DNA from: Candidatus Celerinatantimonas neptuna
Lineage (GTDB): Bacteria > Pseudomonadota > Gammaproteobacteria > Enterobacterales > Celerinatantimonadaceae
Assembly (NCBI GenBank): GCA_911810475.1
Contig: OU461276.1
Location: forward strand, 1,021,501 to 1,085,500
Reading direction: 5' to 3'
Length of the DNA stretch: 64,000 bases
The notes beneath the pieces were generated by a model. It was not told the DNA's origin. It ran no database searches and saw nothing but the letters and a program-made list of their open reading frames with translations. Within the stretch, counting starts at the first letter, position 1. The number at the start of each line of letters is the position of its first letter. A program made the translations under genes and the position numbers. Below are positions 44,787 to 57,846 of this stretch, piece by piece.

Positions 44787-46496
44787 TTATAGCTGACGGT
44801 TAATCTTTTCTATTCCTAACCGCCATTGTGCCTGCCTGGCCAGTTTCTGATGCTTAGGTTTTCGTTTAAGATCATCTTTTAACAGCTGTTCCAACTCAAC
44901 TAAGCGGGCTAATAAATCCTCTTCTTCCTCATGTTGCAAAGGACCAACCGGCGTCAATGCATCAGCTTGAGACACATAGCCGCAGGATGCTTCATCTTGC
45001 TTTAATTGATCATAAACCTTCTCAATATCCATATATTCCGTTAATGCTCCATGATGAACCAGCCAGAAACGCTGGCAACAAGCTTCAATCAATTGTCGGT
45101 CATGACTCACCAGCAAAACACCTCCGGGATAGTTGCTTAAGGTGGCAATCAGCTCTTCTTTACCAGCAAGATCCAGATGATTGGTCGGCTCATCAAGCAT
45201 CAACAAATGATAACGCGCCAAACTTAATCCTATAAACAGCAGGCGAGCCCGCTCTCCGCCACTAAGTGAGCCGACTTTTTGTCGATGCCGCTGATAATCA
45301 AAACCTGCCCGGATCAATGCCCGTTTACGAATATCATCATTCACTGGTGCAAACCGGATCAATGCATCATGTAACGTTTCACTATCCAAAAGCTGTTGCA
45401 AAGACTGATCGTAATAACCCATCCGGCACTGCGGATGATAACGAACCGTATGTTCATCCTGATGTTGGTAAAACTGATACAGGTTTTTAAGCAGTGTTGA
45501 CTTGCCACAACCATTATCGCCCATGATCGCCACCCGCTCACCGCTTTTGACCTGCTTCTGTAATATTTGAAACAAGCTCAGCCTGGAAGCCTCAGGAGAG
45601 ACATTCATATGTTCAATAGCGACTAAACGATCTGCCGGCAGCGATTCACCATGAAAAATAAGTCGCCACGGCACACCTTCACCGAGTTGCGTTTGATTTT
45701 CTACAAGACGCTGACGGCGGGCCTGCATCGTTTTCGCTTTGCGAGCCAGGTCTTCATTATCATAGACCTTTCCCCAATTGGCTAAACGCTTCGCGCTTTG
45801 CTCTAGCCGATCGATTTCCTTTTGCTCGCTGTCATAACGCTGTTTCTGAGCTTCATCCTGAGCTAATAAAGCCTGTCTTGCCGCTGAGCAAGTCATATTA
45901 AAATGGTATAAGCGCCTGTCGCGCATAATCCAGGTCGTATTGGTCACTTTATCCAACAAAGACTGATCATGAGAGACCAGTATAAAGGAACCACTCCACT
46001 GAGATAAAAACGACTCAAGCCAGAGCAGAGCAGTTAAATCCAAATGGTTACTAGGTTCATCAAGTAAAAGTAGATCTGGCTGGTTTATGATAGCCCGACC
46101 TAACAGCAGACGCATATGCTGTCCACCGCTGAGATAACTGACCGGCATCTGCCAGTATCGAGGTAAAAAACCCAATTGGGATAATAGAAGCTCTGAGCGC
46201 CAGATTTCATCCTCTTTAACCGTTGCCGACAGCGCTTCAACCAGCGTCACATTCTGCAAAGAATCCGGTAGTTGTTGTTCGACATATGCAACGGCGCACT
46301 GACGTGCGATGCTCACCTGGCCGGTAAATGAATCAATATGGCCACTCAGTAATTTCAGTAATGAACTTTTGCCACAGCCGTTATGACCGATAAGCCCAAC
46401 CCGGTCTCCCTGATTAAGGGTAAAGGATACCGAGTCAAACAGACTGACAGAAGAAAAAGCGAGAGATAGTGATTGTGCAGATAAATAAGTACTCAT
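44787..46496 (-). CDS. ABC-F family ATPase
   Basis: 569 residues with two ATP-binding cassettes and no membrane helices. Walker A GHNGCGKSS and GDNGCGKST; signatures YLSGGQHMRLLLG and SLSGGERARLLFIG; Walker B LLLLDEPSNHLDL and LLMLDEPTNHLDL. A charged linker (about 200-260) joins them. ABC-F proteins act on ribosomes or in resistance. It is shorter than E. coli YheS and does not match it at the N-terminus, so a subfamily cannot be given. Confidence 0.88.
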   Translation of the reverse strand: MSTYLSAQSLSLAFSSVSLFDSVSFTLNQGDRVGLIGHNGCGKSSLLKLLSGHIDSFTGQVSIARQCAVAYVEQQLPDSLQNVTLVEALSATVKEDEIWRSELLLSQLGFLPRYWQMPVSYLSGGQHMRLLLGRAIINQPDLLLLDEPSNHLDLTALLWLESFLSQWSGSFILVSHDQSLLDKVTNTTWIMRDRRLYHFNMTCSAARQALLAQDEAQKQRYDSEQKEIDRLEQSAKRLANWGKVYDNEDLARKAKTMQARRQRLVENQTQLGEGVPWRLIFHGESLPADRLVAIEHMNVSPEASRLSLFQILQKQVKSGERVAIMGDNGCGKSTLLKNLYQFYQHQDEHTVRYHPQCRMGYYDQSLQQLLDSETLHDALIRFAPVNDDIRKRALIRAGFDYQRHRQKVGSLSGGERARLLFIGLSLARYHLLMLDEPTNHLDLAGKEELIATLSNYPGGVLLVSHDRQLIEACCQRFWLVHHGALTEYMDIEKVYDQLKQDEASCGYVSQADALTPVGPLQHEEEEDLLARLVELEQLLKDDLKRKPKHQKLARQAQWRLGIEKINRQL

Positions 46497-46830
46497 AAAT
46501 AACTCAAGAATTTTGGGTGCAAAACACCATTGTCGATTGCTGACAATAATTCTCAGAGCTTAAGTGAAATCACTCAGGACTTATCAATAAGTTGAGTATC
46601 CACTTGAATTTTGTGTGTTTCGCTCAAGCTAAGATTATTGCAGCGCAATATCACAAACTCTTGAGCCTACTTCTATAGCAAAGAAATGAGCGCTAAATAA
46701 ACGCATCACAAACATATCATTCCTCCTTCTAAGTTGTCAGAAGACTATGTAACAACTGAGGTTACATACCTTCAAGATGATCTGGTGATATAAAGCATAT
46801 ACGATTGATACCATAAAACCAAACCCTATA
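46497..46830. other. Intergenic region with a nested hairpin
   Basis: It holds GCTCAAG (46622) paired with CTTGAGC (46660), enclosing a smaller hairpin TATTGC-AGC-GCAATA (46636-46650). No coding similarity was seen. It could be a small RNA or leader structure upstream of the ABC-F gene; evidence is limited to pairing. Confidence 0.3.
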
Positions 46831-46858
46831 AAAATCCCCGACCAAAGTCAGGGATTTT
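46831..46858 (-). terminator. Terminator of ahpF
   Basis: AAAATCCC-CGAC / GTCAGGGATTTT on the two strands: a strong stem bounded by A and T runs, immediately after the ahpF stop in the direction of transcription. Confidence 0.75.
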
Positions 46859-46882
46859 AATCAAGCAACTCAGAGACAGAGA

Positions 46883-48436
46883 CTACTCGACTGAAGTGCG
46901 GATCAAATGGTCAAATGCACCTAATGCCGCTGTTGCCCCCGATCCCATTGAAATGATGATCTGTTTATAAGGCGAGTGAGTTACATCACCTGCGGCAAAT
47001 ACGCCAGCCATTGAAGTCTTTCCTCTGGCATCGGTGACAATTTCACCGCGCTCGGTCAGCTCAAGCGTATCACGCAGCCATTCGCTGTTAGGTATCAAAC
47101 CAATCTGAACAAAGATACCGGCTACATCGAGTAAATGAGACTCGTCAGTTGCACGATCTTTATAGTGCAGTCCGCTAACTTTGGAGCCATCACCAATCAC
47201 CTCGGTGGTCATTGCTTCTTTGATAATCGTAATATTATCCATTGATTCAGCTTTACGAATCAGCACTGCATCGGCACGTAACACATCACTAAATTCCAGA
47301 ACAGTGACATGTTCGACAATACCGGCTAAGTCGATTGCAGCTTCAATACCTGAGTTACCGCCACCGATAACCGCAACGCGTTTACCTTTAAATAAAGGAC
47401 CGTCACAGTGTGGGCAATAGGCAACCCCTTTTCCTCGATATTCTCTTTCACCCGGAACGTTCATTTCCCGCCAGCGGGCACCGGTTGCTAAAATCACAGA
47501 TTTACTCTGCAATTTGCCACCGTTTTCCAGCTCAACTTCAATCAGGTCATTTTTAGACAGTTTGACAGCACGCTGGGTATTAATCAGGTCAACATCATAA
47601 TCAAGAACATGTTGTTCCAGATTAGCCACTAATTTAGGGCCTTCTGTTTCTTTAACTGAAATAAAGTTTTCAATCGCCATCGTGTCCATGACCTGTCCAC
47701 CAAAGCGTTCAGCAACGACACCGGTACGAATTCCTTTACGTGCCGCATAAATTGCAGCAGCAGCACCTGCCGGTCCGCCGCCAACAATCAAGACATCAAA
47801 CGGCGCTTTTTCTGAAAGTGCCTGCGCCTGTTTTTCACCGGCACCAGTATCGACTTTATTTAAAATTTCTTGCAAAGACATGCGGCCTTGACCGAACAAT
47901 TCACCATTAAGGTAAACCGACGGCACAGCCATAATATTGCGTTCATTCACTTCATCCTGGAACAATGCACCATCAATCATAGTCGTGGTGACATTTGGAT
48001 TAACCAGTGACAGCAAATTCAAAGACTGTACGACTTCAGGACAATTCTGACACGAAAGAGAAATATAAACTTCAAAATTAAATTCACCCTGAAGGCTTTT
48101 GGCCTGTTCAAGCACAGCCTTATCAGCTTTAGCCGGGTGTCCACCCGCCTGTAAAACCGCCAATATGAGTGATGTAAATTCATGCCCCATTGGAATACCA
48201 GCAAAAGCAACCCGCGAAGGTTCGCTTGCCGGAGCTATGGTCATTAACGGCACACGGCCAGTATGTGATTCATTAACTCGCAAAGTGATTTTTTCAGAAA
48301 TAGCACTCAAATCGCGAGCCAGCGTGACTAATTCTTCTGCTTTTGGCGAGCTGTCTGTGGACACAGCAATCTCAATCGGATTAATGATATTTTTAAAATA
48401 AGTGTCCAGTTGTTGTTTTACATTTGCATCTAACAT
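46883..48436 (-). CDS. ahpF: Alkyl hydroperoxide reductase subunit F
   Basis: 517 residues. An N-terminal tandem thioredoxin-like domain contains [13 protein letters not shown]; then an FAD/NADH thioredoxin-reductase domain has [20 protein letters not shown], the redox motif YCPHCDG and [14 protein letters not shown]. It transfers electrons from NADH to AhpC. It follows ahpC by about 130 bases, with a hairpin in between. Confidence 0.97.
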   Translation of the reverse strand: MLDANVKQQLDTYFKNIINPIEIAVSTDSSPKAEELVTLARDLSAISEKITLRVNESHTGRVPLMTIAPASEPSRVAFAGIPMGHEFTSLILAVLQAGGHPAKADKAVLEQAKSLQGEFNFEVYISLSCQNCPEVVQSLNLLSLVNPNVTTTMIDGALFQDEVNERNIMAVPSVYLNGELFGQGRMSLQEILNKVDTGAGEKQAQALSEKAPFDVLIVGGGPAGAAAAIYAARKGIRTGVVAERFGGQVMDTMAIENFISVKETEGPKLVANLEQHVLDYDVDLINTQRAVKLSKNDLIEVELENGGKLQSKSVILATGARWREMNVPGEREYRGKGVAYCPHCDGPLFKGKRVAVIGGGNSGIEAAIDLAGIVEHVTVLEFSDVLRADAVLIRKAESMDNITIIKEAMTTEVIGDGSKVSGLHYKDRATDESHLLDVAGIFVQIGLIPNSEWLRDTLELTERGEIVTDARGKTSMAGVFAAGDVTHSPYKQIIISMGSGATAALGAFDHLIRTSVE

Positions 48437-48515
48437 CGTCGTTAACCCGTAACTGTATCAACAGTGCTCACAAGCTTATAAAGTAGCTTGTTACTATCGA
48501 TTGATGAACTTGGAG

Positions 48516-48542
48516 ATACGGGCCAGAGCCTTCGGCCCGTAT
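48516..48542 (-). terminator. Hairpin between ahpC and ahpF
   Basis: ATACGGGCC, nine-base loop, GGCCCGTAT: a perfect 9-bp stem with no T-run. Its place between the genes suggests partial termination or protection of the ahpC mRNA, which would give more AhpC than AhpF. Confidence 0.45.
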
Positions 48543-48566
48543 TAATACTAAAAGAGTGGTCAGGAC

Positions 48567-49124
48567 TTAGATTTTACCCACTAAATCTAATGAAGGAGCT
48601 AGAGTTTCTTCGCCTTCTTTCCATTTAGCAGGGCAAACTTCACCTGGGTGAGCAGCAACATATTGTGCAGCTTTAACTTTACGCAGGAGATCCTGAGCAT
48701 CACGGCCAATACCTTCAGCAGTGATTTCCATTGCCTGGATGATACCTTCTGGGTCAATCAGGAAAGTTGCACGGTCAGCAACACCCTGACCTTCACGCAA
48801 TACGCCAAAGTTGTTTGCAATCGCATGAGTCGGGTCGCCAACCATAGTGTATTGGATTTTATTGATTGTATCAGAAGAATCATGCCATGCTTTATGAGTG
48901 AAATGAGTATCTGTTGAAACCGAGTAGATTTCTACGCCGCGTTTTTCGAATTCATCGTAGTTATCAGCAAGATCACCCAGCTCTGTTGGGCAAACAAAGG
49001 TGAAGTCGGCAGGGTAGAAGAACACCACAGACCATTTACCTTTTAAATCAGCTTCTGAAACTTCGATAAATTCACCAGCTCTATAGGCATTTGCATTAAA
49101 AGGTTTGATTTCGGTGTTGATCAT
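48567..49124 (-). CDS. ahpC: Alkyl hydroperoxide reductase subunit C (peroxiredoxin)
   Basis: 185 residues, a typical 2-Cys peroxiredoxin: peroxidatic Cys in [20 protein letters not shown] and resolving Cys in [13 protein letters not shown]. It reduces peroxides and is recycled by AhpF. The start at 49124 ([15 protein letters not shown]) follows GGAGACAACTT; an in-frame TTG five codons earlier overlaps the ribosome binding site. Regulation by OxyR is usual in the family; I could not define its site here. Confidence 0.97.
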   Translation of the reverse strand: MINTEIKPFNANAYRAGEFIEVSEADLKGKWSVVFFYPADFTFVCPTELGDLADNYDEFEKRGVEIYSVSTDTHFTHKAWHDSSDTINKIQYTMVGDPTHAIANNFGVLREGQGVADRATFLIDPEGIIQAMEITAEGIGRDAQDLLRKVKAAQYVAAHPGEVCPAKWKEGEETLAPSLDLVGKI

Positions 49125-49324
49125 AAGTTGTCTCCTCAAATAAGACGATATGTTTGGTTTACGTATACATCTTAGTAGAGAAGTCTTATTGTTAGAAATT
49201 GTTAGTTTCTAATATTTTGATACACCTCCCCTATCAATTAACAATAGTAATTGCATGGTTTTACATTATTCACCTTTAATTAACATAAATTAAACATTCA
49301 ACTTTGGCTAGTATAGCCTGCGCA

Positions 49325-50131
49325 TTATGTGAACGAAGTCACTTCATTATTAGTACTATCAAAGATTTTATCCGCAGAAGCTTCGACAAACCCTTGGTAT
49401 AACTGGCCATGTTCATCCGGATAACGCAGGGCAAATTCATAAAAACATGATGGGATAACCGCATGACGGTCACTAAACTCAACATCGGCATGATCAGCCA
49501 GGGTGGATGATTGCTCCAACATTGCCTGTGCACTGCCTTTAATTGCACCACCACTCAAATTAAGTTTAAAACCCGCATCGCAAACCAGTTGGTTGACTTC
49601 TTCAAGCTCCGTCATGCCGGGAAGATCGTTCACACTGACTGTAAAATGGTTGACCCGGTAACCAAACGCCCCAAGCCATGCCGCATATTCGCTTTCACCA
49701 AGTAATGACAGATAATCCTGATAACTCAGTTGCCAGGGTGAGCCATTATACAGTGCTGAAGTATCTTGCATAAAACCAGCAGGCAGTTGTTGATAGAGCC
49801 GCCCGATAATTTGCTGCGCCTCGGATGAAAGCTCATTCACTTTTAATTCACTGATAAATACTTTTGGATATTTAGCACATGGATGCTGAAGATGGCGGGC
49901 ATCTAATTTTTTAATATCAAAATGGTATTCCCCCGCATACTCGTATCCCAAATCAATAAAATGACGGCCTAAATCTTCTAAGCGAATATCCGGAAGAGCA
50001 TACGTACGAAAAGCAACATGATCATTAATGATAGGATGCCCCTGCCCTAACAATTGTTGTATTGGCCGGGCACTTGGCGTGACCTCTAAATACTGATCCC
50101 ACAAACGAGCAAATAGCTGTTGAATTGTCAT
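49325..50131 (-). CDS. DUF1338 family protein (VOC fold, 2-oxoadipate dioxygenase/decarboxylase-like)
   Basis: 268 residues. NDHVAFRTYALPDIRLEDLG, YPKVFISELKV, YRVNHFTVSVNDL and IPSCFYEFALRYP show the DUF1338 metal-site residues (His, His, Glu). A related enzyme, HglS, converts 2-oxoadipate to D-2-hydroxyglutarate in lysine breakdown; whether this shorter protein does the same is not known. It stands alone between ahpC and the porin. Confidence 0.8.
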   Translation of the reverse strand: MTIQQLFARLWDQYLEVTPSARPIQQLLGQGHPIINDHVAFRTYALPDIRLEDLGRHFIDLGYEYAGEYHFDIKKLDARHLQHPCAKYPKVFISELKVNELSSEAQQIIGRLYQQLPAGFMQDTSALYNGSPWQLSYQDYLSLLGESEYAAWLGAFGYRVNHFTVSVNDLPGMTELEEVNQLVCDAGFKLNLSGGAIKGSAQAMLEQSSTLADHADVEFSDRHAVIPSCFYEFALRYPDEHGQLYQGFVEASADKIFDSTNNEVTSFT

Positions 50132-50313
50132 CAGACGACCTTCGGTTCATCAGAATTGTTCTAAAATTATACGGTATCGGAAGAATGCAATTTTACGAAC
50201 AGTCTGAGAATGTGAGCTATTTCACATTCCCGACTACCTGAATGAAGAGGTCTTTAATTACCCCTTACCAACCATTCAATCTGATGCATAAGGGACAATC
50301 CCATCACCTTCTT

Positions 50314-51519
50314 TTAGAAATGGAAATCAATCTGAGTACGGAATAAATGCCGAATCGCATCATGATCAACACTTGATGCCCGGTTTCGTCTCTGTATTGA
50401 GAAGAATGTTTCCCAGACGACATTTTTAAACGGAATAAACTTGGCCCCGAATATCCATCCTTTAGCATCCGTTGGCAATGAACCCCATTCATCATCATGT
50501 GAATAGTCACCATAACGCTCAAAATCGATATATCGGGTATATAACCCATATGATCCAACCTCTTCGAGGTTGGCATCTTTATAATCGATTCGATATTCCT
50601 GACTAGAGTTATAATCATCTGCATTAGTTCTCACATAGGTACCAGTCAGAACAATATCTTTGAAAGCTTTTACACGTAAATCCAAAGCCCCCATACGGCT
50701 CATTTTCTGATTGTCATTATGATTCTTATTGGTTGCATAGGTCAGGCTGGTTTCCAGATATTGATTGACCCTCCCGGTCACATTTGCACCGGCAATAGAG
50801 GTATCTGAACCATCGGGCATACTAACCAGATCACCTTGTCTGGGTCGCCACCAGAACGCTTTAGCATTCCAATCATGAATAAAATCATAATCAACAGAAA
50901 TACCGTCAGCCGCATGTCCGAAAGGTACATTCTGAAAACCTAATCCCCACCATTTCGTCCCCAGTTCAATTCCAATGTTATAGGGGTTACCTTCAACCCA
51001 AATCCGCTGGAAAGTTCCGTCTTGATCATCACTGCCGGTATCCCCTTCACGCCATGACTGATTGACGGTATACCCTTTGCGGGTTTCACTCTGAAAACGG
51101 GCAACCCAGCTTTCAGACACCTTCATTTTACCTTCCAGATCCATATAAAAATGTTTGTTATTGGTTCCAGAACCGATGCCTTCCCGATTGTCATGGTCAT
51201 ACTTACCTCTGACAAAACCGAAAATCGTAATACTTTCCAGTTTCTTTTTGAGTGAATCATATTTGCTTTTGTTTTCGATCTTCGCCTGTTTCGCCTGTGT
51301 ATCTAGCTTTTTCAGTTCATCTTCATATTTCTGGCGTAACTGGCGAATCTTCGATAACTCAGTCTCATATTTCGCCTGCATTTCCCGCATTTCTTTGAGC
51401 TGTGCAACCGATTGGTTTTGAGAGGCTGTTATATCGGTATTTGCGAATGCCGATAAAGATAGCAAAGACCAACAGATACAATGTATTGCCAGTACAAACG
51501 ATAACGATTTCTTTTTCAT
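50314..51519 (-). CDS. Putative outer-membrane porin with an N-terminal coiled coil
   Basis: 401 residues. A signal peptide (MKKKSLSFVLAIHCICWSLL, cleaved after AFA), then an alpha-helical coiled coil (about 40-90, heptad-like KYETELSKIRQLRQKYEDEL), then a beta-rich barrel with many aromatic strands and a terminal QIDFHF (C-terminal Phe, a sign of outer-membrane barrels). The start at 51519 follows GGAAC. Three palindromes upstream resemble LacI-family operators, so it may be sugar-inducible, as oligosaccharide porins are. The exact family is not recognised. Confidence 0.75.
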   Translation of the reverse strand: MKKKSLSFVLAIHCICWSLLSLSAFANTDITASQNQSVAQLKEMREMQAKYETELSKIRQLRQKYEDELKKLDTQAKQAKIENKSKYDSLKKKLESITIFGFVRGKYDHDNREGIGSGTNNKHFYMDLEGKMKVSESWVARFQSETRKGYTVNQSWREGDTGSDDQDGTFQRIWVEGNPYNIGIELGTKWWGLGFQNVPFGHAADGISVDYDFIHDWNAKAFWWRPRQGDLVSMPDGSDTSIAGANVTGRVNQYLETSLTYATNKNHNDNQKMSRMGALDLRVKAFKDIVLTGTYVRTNADDYNSSQEYRIDYKDANLEEVGSYGLYTRYIDFERYGDYSHDDEWGSLPTDAKGWIFGAKFIPFKNVVWETFFSIQRRNRASSVDHDAIRHLFRTQIDFHF

Positions 51520-51582
51520 GGGGTTGTTCCTTTCAGTCCATAAGTCCTTACCTGTCATCACTAACTCATGCAGTAATGACGA

Positions 51583-51592
51583 GAAACGTTTC
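51583..51592. promoter_or_regulatory. Operator-like palindrome near the porin start
   Basis: GAAACGTTTC (10-bp palindrome) within TGACGAGAAACGTTTCCGTC, about 65 bases upstream of the porin ATG. It resembles LacI-family half-site layouts with a central CG. Confidence 0.45.
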
Positions 51593-51730
51593 CGTCATGT
51601 CTTTTCTGACCCCTCAATCGCTATCGCTCTTCACGACACATCACGATATGACAACAGGAACAATCAACTGGCATCGTCACCTGAAACTTCTACCACTTGC
51701 TCAAATACCAAATCAAATCAGGGAGACGCA

Positions 51731-51748
51731 ATGGAAATCGATTTCCAT
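51731..51748. promoter_or_regulatory. LacI-type operator-like palindrome (distal)
   Basis: ATGGAAATCGATTTCCAT, a perfect 18-bp palindrome with a central CG, in the porin upstream region. Confidence 0.6.
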
Positions 51749-51925
51749 ATTATTCATTCCAAGTATCCCATTTCGAACTGCGAATGGTCTCTTATAAGCA
51801 CTCCTGTCAGAGCTAACGCACTTATGTTTAAAACGGTTAAGTCTATATAGGACGCATCGTCAGCTTATAAGGAAAAAATCAAGCAGAGTGTGCTAAAACA
51901 CACATTTTTGGAAATTATAAATCCA

Positions 51926-51947
51926 TTTTGGAAACCGATTTCCAAAA
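51926..51947. promoter_or_regulatory. LacI-type operator-like palindrome (far)
   Basis: TTTTGGAAACCGATTTCC followed by AAAA. It has the same GGAAA(N)CG(N)TTTCC core as the site at 51731 and is almost perfectly symmetric over 22 bases. Confidence 0.55.
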
Positions 51948-52098
51948 ATATGTGATCATAAGCATTAAAACGGGAATAGCCAGACATTTAGAATTCGTCA
52001 CAGACGGGCTCAAAAGGAAACTAAATCAAAAGAGATTTATGACAATAATCAAAGTGCTAATCATTTTCAAAATGACAAAAATAAGGGGGTAATAATTA

Positions 52099-53091
52099 AC
52101 CTGAACTCGGGATAAGAATATAAGGGAACTAAAAGCTGGTTCTGCGATCAGATCTTTCGACGAAGAAGGACTAATCACAGAGGAACCAGCTATGCGTAAA
52201 TTAGTAGAATTATTCTGCCATGTCGATGATTTTTGCAAGGCTTTCCTACCTCAGTGGCAAAAGTTACAGCTCGAAAGTGGTGAACGTAAGCGAAATCGCA
52301 AAGGTCGTCTGTCTGAGAGTGAGATCATGACCATCATTATTGCGTTTCATATGTCACATCAACGTGATTTCAAAAACTTTTATCTCGGCATTGTTCGCCG
52401 CTACTACAAAAGTGACTGTCCAGCCTTACTCAGTTACACTCGTTTTCTTGAAGTAATGCCTTCCGTTCTCATCCCACTTAGCTCTTTCTTTACACATGTG
52501 AAAGGAGAGCCAACAGGGATTGAATTTATTGACTCAACCAGCATCAAAGTCTGTCACAACCTCCGCATTCCAAGGCATAAAGTGTTTAAAGGAACAGCAG
52601 CCCGAGGGAAAGGGACGATGGGTTGGTTCTATGGTTTTAAACTTCATATCATCACGAATCATCTTGGTGATATCGTGGCAGCGAAGCTGACTCCAGCCAA
52701 TACAGATGATCGCCGCCCGTTAGGGAGTTATCTAAAGGGTTACTGGATAAGCTGTATGGTGACAAAGGCTATATCAGTAAAGCACTGGCTGAGGACTTGA
52801 AAGTAGAGGGTGTCACACTTATCACCACTCAGCGTAAAAACATGAAGCCCAAAATGCTTGCCGCTTGGGATAGAGCAATGCTCTCTAAGCGCTTCATTAT
52901 TGAAACGATTAACGATCAATTGAAAAATATTTCTCAAATAAAGCATTCTCGTCATCGAAGTTTACACGGATTTATGCTCAATCTTTTGGGTGGCTTGATT
53001 GCCTATTGTTTAAATCCAGAAAAGCCATCACTTAATATGACTCCAGTTGAAAAAACGGGTCTAATGGCGATGGCTTAAACCGATCTCAGGT
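52099..53091 (+). mobile_element. IS982-family insertion sequence with target duplication
   Basis: Ends are inverted: left ACCTGAACTCGGGATAAG, right (other strand) ACCTGAGATCGGTTTAAG. TAATTA is duplicated on both sides (52093-52098 and 53092-53097), the mark of a simple transposition. It lies between the porin upstream region and the ast genes. The intact duplication implies a fairly recent insertion, although the transposase carries a frameshift. Confidence 0.88.
52192..53078 (+). pseudogene. IS982-family transposase, one frameshift
   Basis: MRKLVELFCHVDDFCKAFLP is the IS982 start, and IEFIDSTSIKVCHNLRI holds the first catalytic Asp. GWFYGFKLHIITNHLGDIVA follows. Near 52730 the frame slips; the other frame gives GLLDKLYGDKGYISKALAED, then AMLSKRFIIETINDQLKNIS with the catalytic Glu, ending at 53078. 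A single base change in the count would restore one gene of about 295 codons. Confidence 0.85.
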
Positions 53092-53169
53092 TAATTAAGG
53101 TGTACTGCGAAGGGCGAATAAAGATACTTGCCATATCCACCTTAAGAATTTATCTATATATAAAAGAAA

Positions 53170-53193
53170 GCCGCTGTAAAAACAGCGGCTTTT
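53170..53193 (-). terminator. Terminator of the ast genes
   Basis: GCCGCTGT, loop AAAA, ACAGCGGC with T-rich tracts on either side; located about 45 bases after the astD stop. Confidence 0.8.
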
Positions 53194-53234
53194 GACCATA
53201 AAGAAAACGCAAGGTTTTATCCTTTCAGGCTAGC

Positions 53235-54692
<1,458 letters not shown>

Positions 54693-54704
54693 TTACCTTC
54701 TCCT

Positions 54705-55745
54705 TTATTTGCCCGCTGCCTTCGGTTGACGTATCGCTACCAAGCGAATTCCATCCCCTTCGTTCACTTTCAGAATCTTCGCCAGATCAAGACTCATCGT
54801 CACTTCCGCCCGCTTAGTATTAATATTGACCTTGCCGACACAGGCCCGGAAATTACTCAGCTGACAATTGCTCAGCAACATTTCATCCCCACCGATAACA
54901 TCTCCAATCACAACATGCAATTTCTGGCTGTTACGGACAGAACGAATATGTTCTATCGAGCATTCCACAGTAGGGCCTGCATCGAAAATATCGACGTATC
55001 CCCGATTTTTAAATCCTTCCGATTCAAGCAGTTTTAGCGCAGGGACCGTTTTATCATGGACCTTGCCAATCACACTCTGAGCCGCCGGTGACAGTAAATT
55101 CACATAGATTGGATGTTTGGGCATTAATTCAGCAATAAATTCCTTACGTCCAACCCCCGACAGATAATCAACTGTTGGGAAATCAACACTGAAAAAATGT
55201 TCTTCCAGCCACCGCCAAAAAGGAGAGCGCCCTTTTTCATCAGAAACACCCCGCATTTCGGCAATCACCAGATGACTAAATAATTGTGGAAACTCAGCCA
55301 GCATCAGAAAACGACATTTGGAAAGTAATCGCCCGTTATTTCCGCCACGATGTGATTCACGCAGAAACAGCGTACATAATTCGGTCACACCGGTGTAATC
55401 ATTACTGAGCGTCAGTGTTTCAACCACATTATAGACATTCAGGCTACGGGACGCGTGAACGACTTTACCAATATGATAGGTATAAAAAGGGGTCTCAAGC
55501 CCTACTGCTGCATCAATAGCTGTTGTACCAACAATCTCACCTGTTTCAGTATCCTCTGCTACCATCAAATAACCACGTTCATCAGAGCTACTTTCGCTCT
55601 GATTAAATGATTGTAGTGAATGGGTGATTTTGTCATGTAACAACGGCTCATCAACCGGCAGTGAGGTAAACCCGATGCCAGACTCTCGAGCCATCTCCAA
55701 CAAGGCCGGGAAATCACTTTCCCGGATCGGACGAACAACAAGCAT
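54705..55745 (-). CDS. astA: Arginine N-succinyltransferase
   Basis: 346 residues. The start, MLVVRPIRESDFPALLEMAR, and the body (LCTLFLRESHRGGNNGRLLS, EMRGVSDEKGRSPFWRWLEE) match AstA, which transfers succinyl from succinyl-CoA to arginine as the first AST step. A GAGG-type site lies before the ATG. It lies between astC and astD as in other gammaproteobacteria. Confidence 0.96.
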   Translation of the reverse strand: MLVVRPIRESDFPALLEMARESGIGFTSLPVDEPLLHDKITHSLQSFNQSESSSDERGYLMVAEDTETGEIVGTTAIDAAVGLETPFYTYHIGKVVHASRSLNVYNVVETLTLSNDYTGVTELCTLFLRESHRGGNNGRLLSKCRFLMLAEFPQLFSHLVIAEMRGVSDEKGRSPFWRWLEEHFFSVDFPTVDYLSGVGRKEFIAELMPKHPIYVNLLSPAAQSVIGKVHDKTVPALKLLESEGFKNRGYVDIFDAGPTVECSIEHIRSVRNSQKLHVVIGDVIGGDEMLLSNCQLSNFRACVGKVNINTKRAEVTMSLDLAKILKVNEGDGIRLVAIRQPKAAGK

Positions 55746-55754
55746 TTTTAAACC

Positions 55755-57017
<1,263 letters not shown>

Positions 57018-57246
57018 CTACAACAACATTTCTTAAATATAAGCCGATTATTCCAAAAACCCTGTGGTTTGTCTGTTGAGAAAAGACAACTATTACCCCA
57101 GTTCCCTCCATGAATAAGCATTCAGGATGCATAGATGTTCTTCATCCCGGCAATCTGCCAAAGAGTCGAGGTCAGTCACCCCATAGAATAAATGAATAAA
57201 TATTCACTCACTATTCATTCTAATTTTTCATGGTCGAGTGTTTATT

Positions 57247-57846
57247 TCAGTTTAAATCTTTCGATTTATTCGATTCCAAAAAATTATTGAGTAGTGCTAA
57301 TCCCGATTCAGTCAATATACTTTCAGGATGAAACTGTACACCTTCAATATTTAATTCCCGGTGTTTTATCCCCATGATCAAAGGCTCAGCTCTATCATTC
57401 TCATAACACCATGCAGTGACCTCCAGACAATCCGGAAGCGATAGTTGATCCACTAATAACGAATGATAACGAGTCACTTCTAAAGGTGACGGCAACTGAT
57501 TAAAAACACCTTTCCCATGGTGATAAACTGAACTTGTTTTTCCATGCATCACATGCTCTGCCCGAACAATTCTAGCGCCAAAATGCTCGGCGATACACTG
57601 ATGACCAAGGCAAACACCCAGAATAGGTATCTGTCCGGCAAACCGCTTAATGGCAGCCAAAGAGATCCCGGCATGCTGGGGCGTTTTAGGACCTGGAGAG
57701 ATCACTAAATAATCAGGAGACATATCAGCAATCTGCTCAAGTGTTATCGCATCATGACGATAAACCTCAACATTCTCACCTAACTGACTGAAATACTGAT
57801 AAAGGTTATAGGTAAATGAGTCGTAATTATCGATAATCAGCAGCAA
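57247..57846 (-). CDS. pabA: Glutamine amidotransferase subunit of aminodeoxychorismate synthase
   Basis: 199 residues, class-I GATase: [20 protein letters not shown], catalytic Cys in [16 protein letters not shown] and His/Glu in [13 protein letters not shown]. It supplies ammonia to PabB for 4-amino-4-deoxychorismate in folate synthesis. A trpG role is possible, but the position upstream of astC/argD (as in pabA-argD of E. coli) and absence of trp genes favour pabA. Confidence 0.88.
   Translation of the reverse strand: MLLIIDNYDSFTYNLYQYFSQLGENVEVYRHDAITLEQIADMSPDYLVISPGPKTPQHAGISLAAIKRFAGQIPILGVCLGHQCIAEHFGARIVRAEHVMHGKTSSVYHHGKGVFNQLPSPLEVTRYHSLLVDQLSLPDCLEVTAWCYENDRAEPLIMGIKHRELNIEGVQFHPESILTESGLALLNNFLESNKSKDLN

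Noticed and set aside
44787-46496. The ABC-F gene as yheS because of the nearby yheU-prkB-crp cluster
   Set aside because: The N-terminal sequence and length differ from YheS, and the gene lies on the other side of crp.
57247-57846. trpG instead of pabA
   Set aside because: No trp genes are nearby, and the position beside an argD/astC-type gene is the known pabA context.
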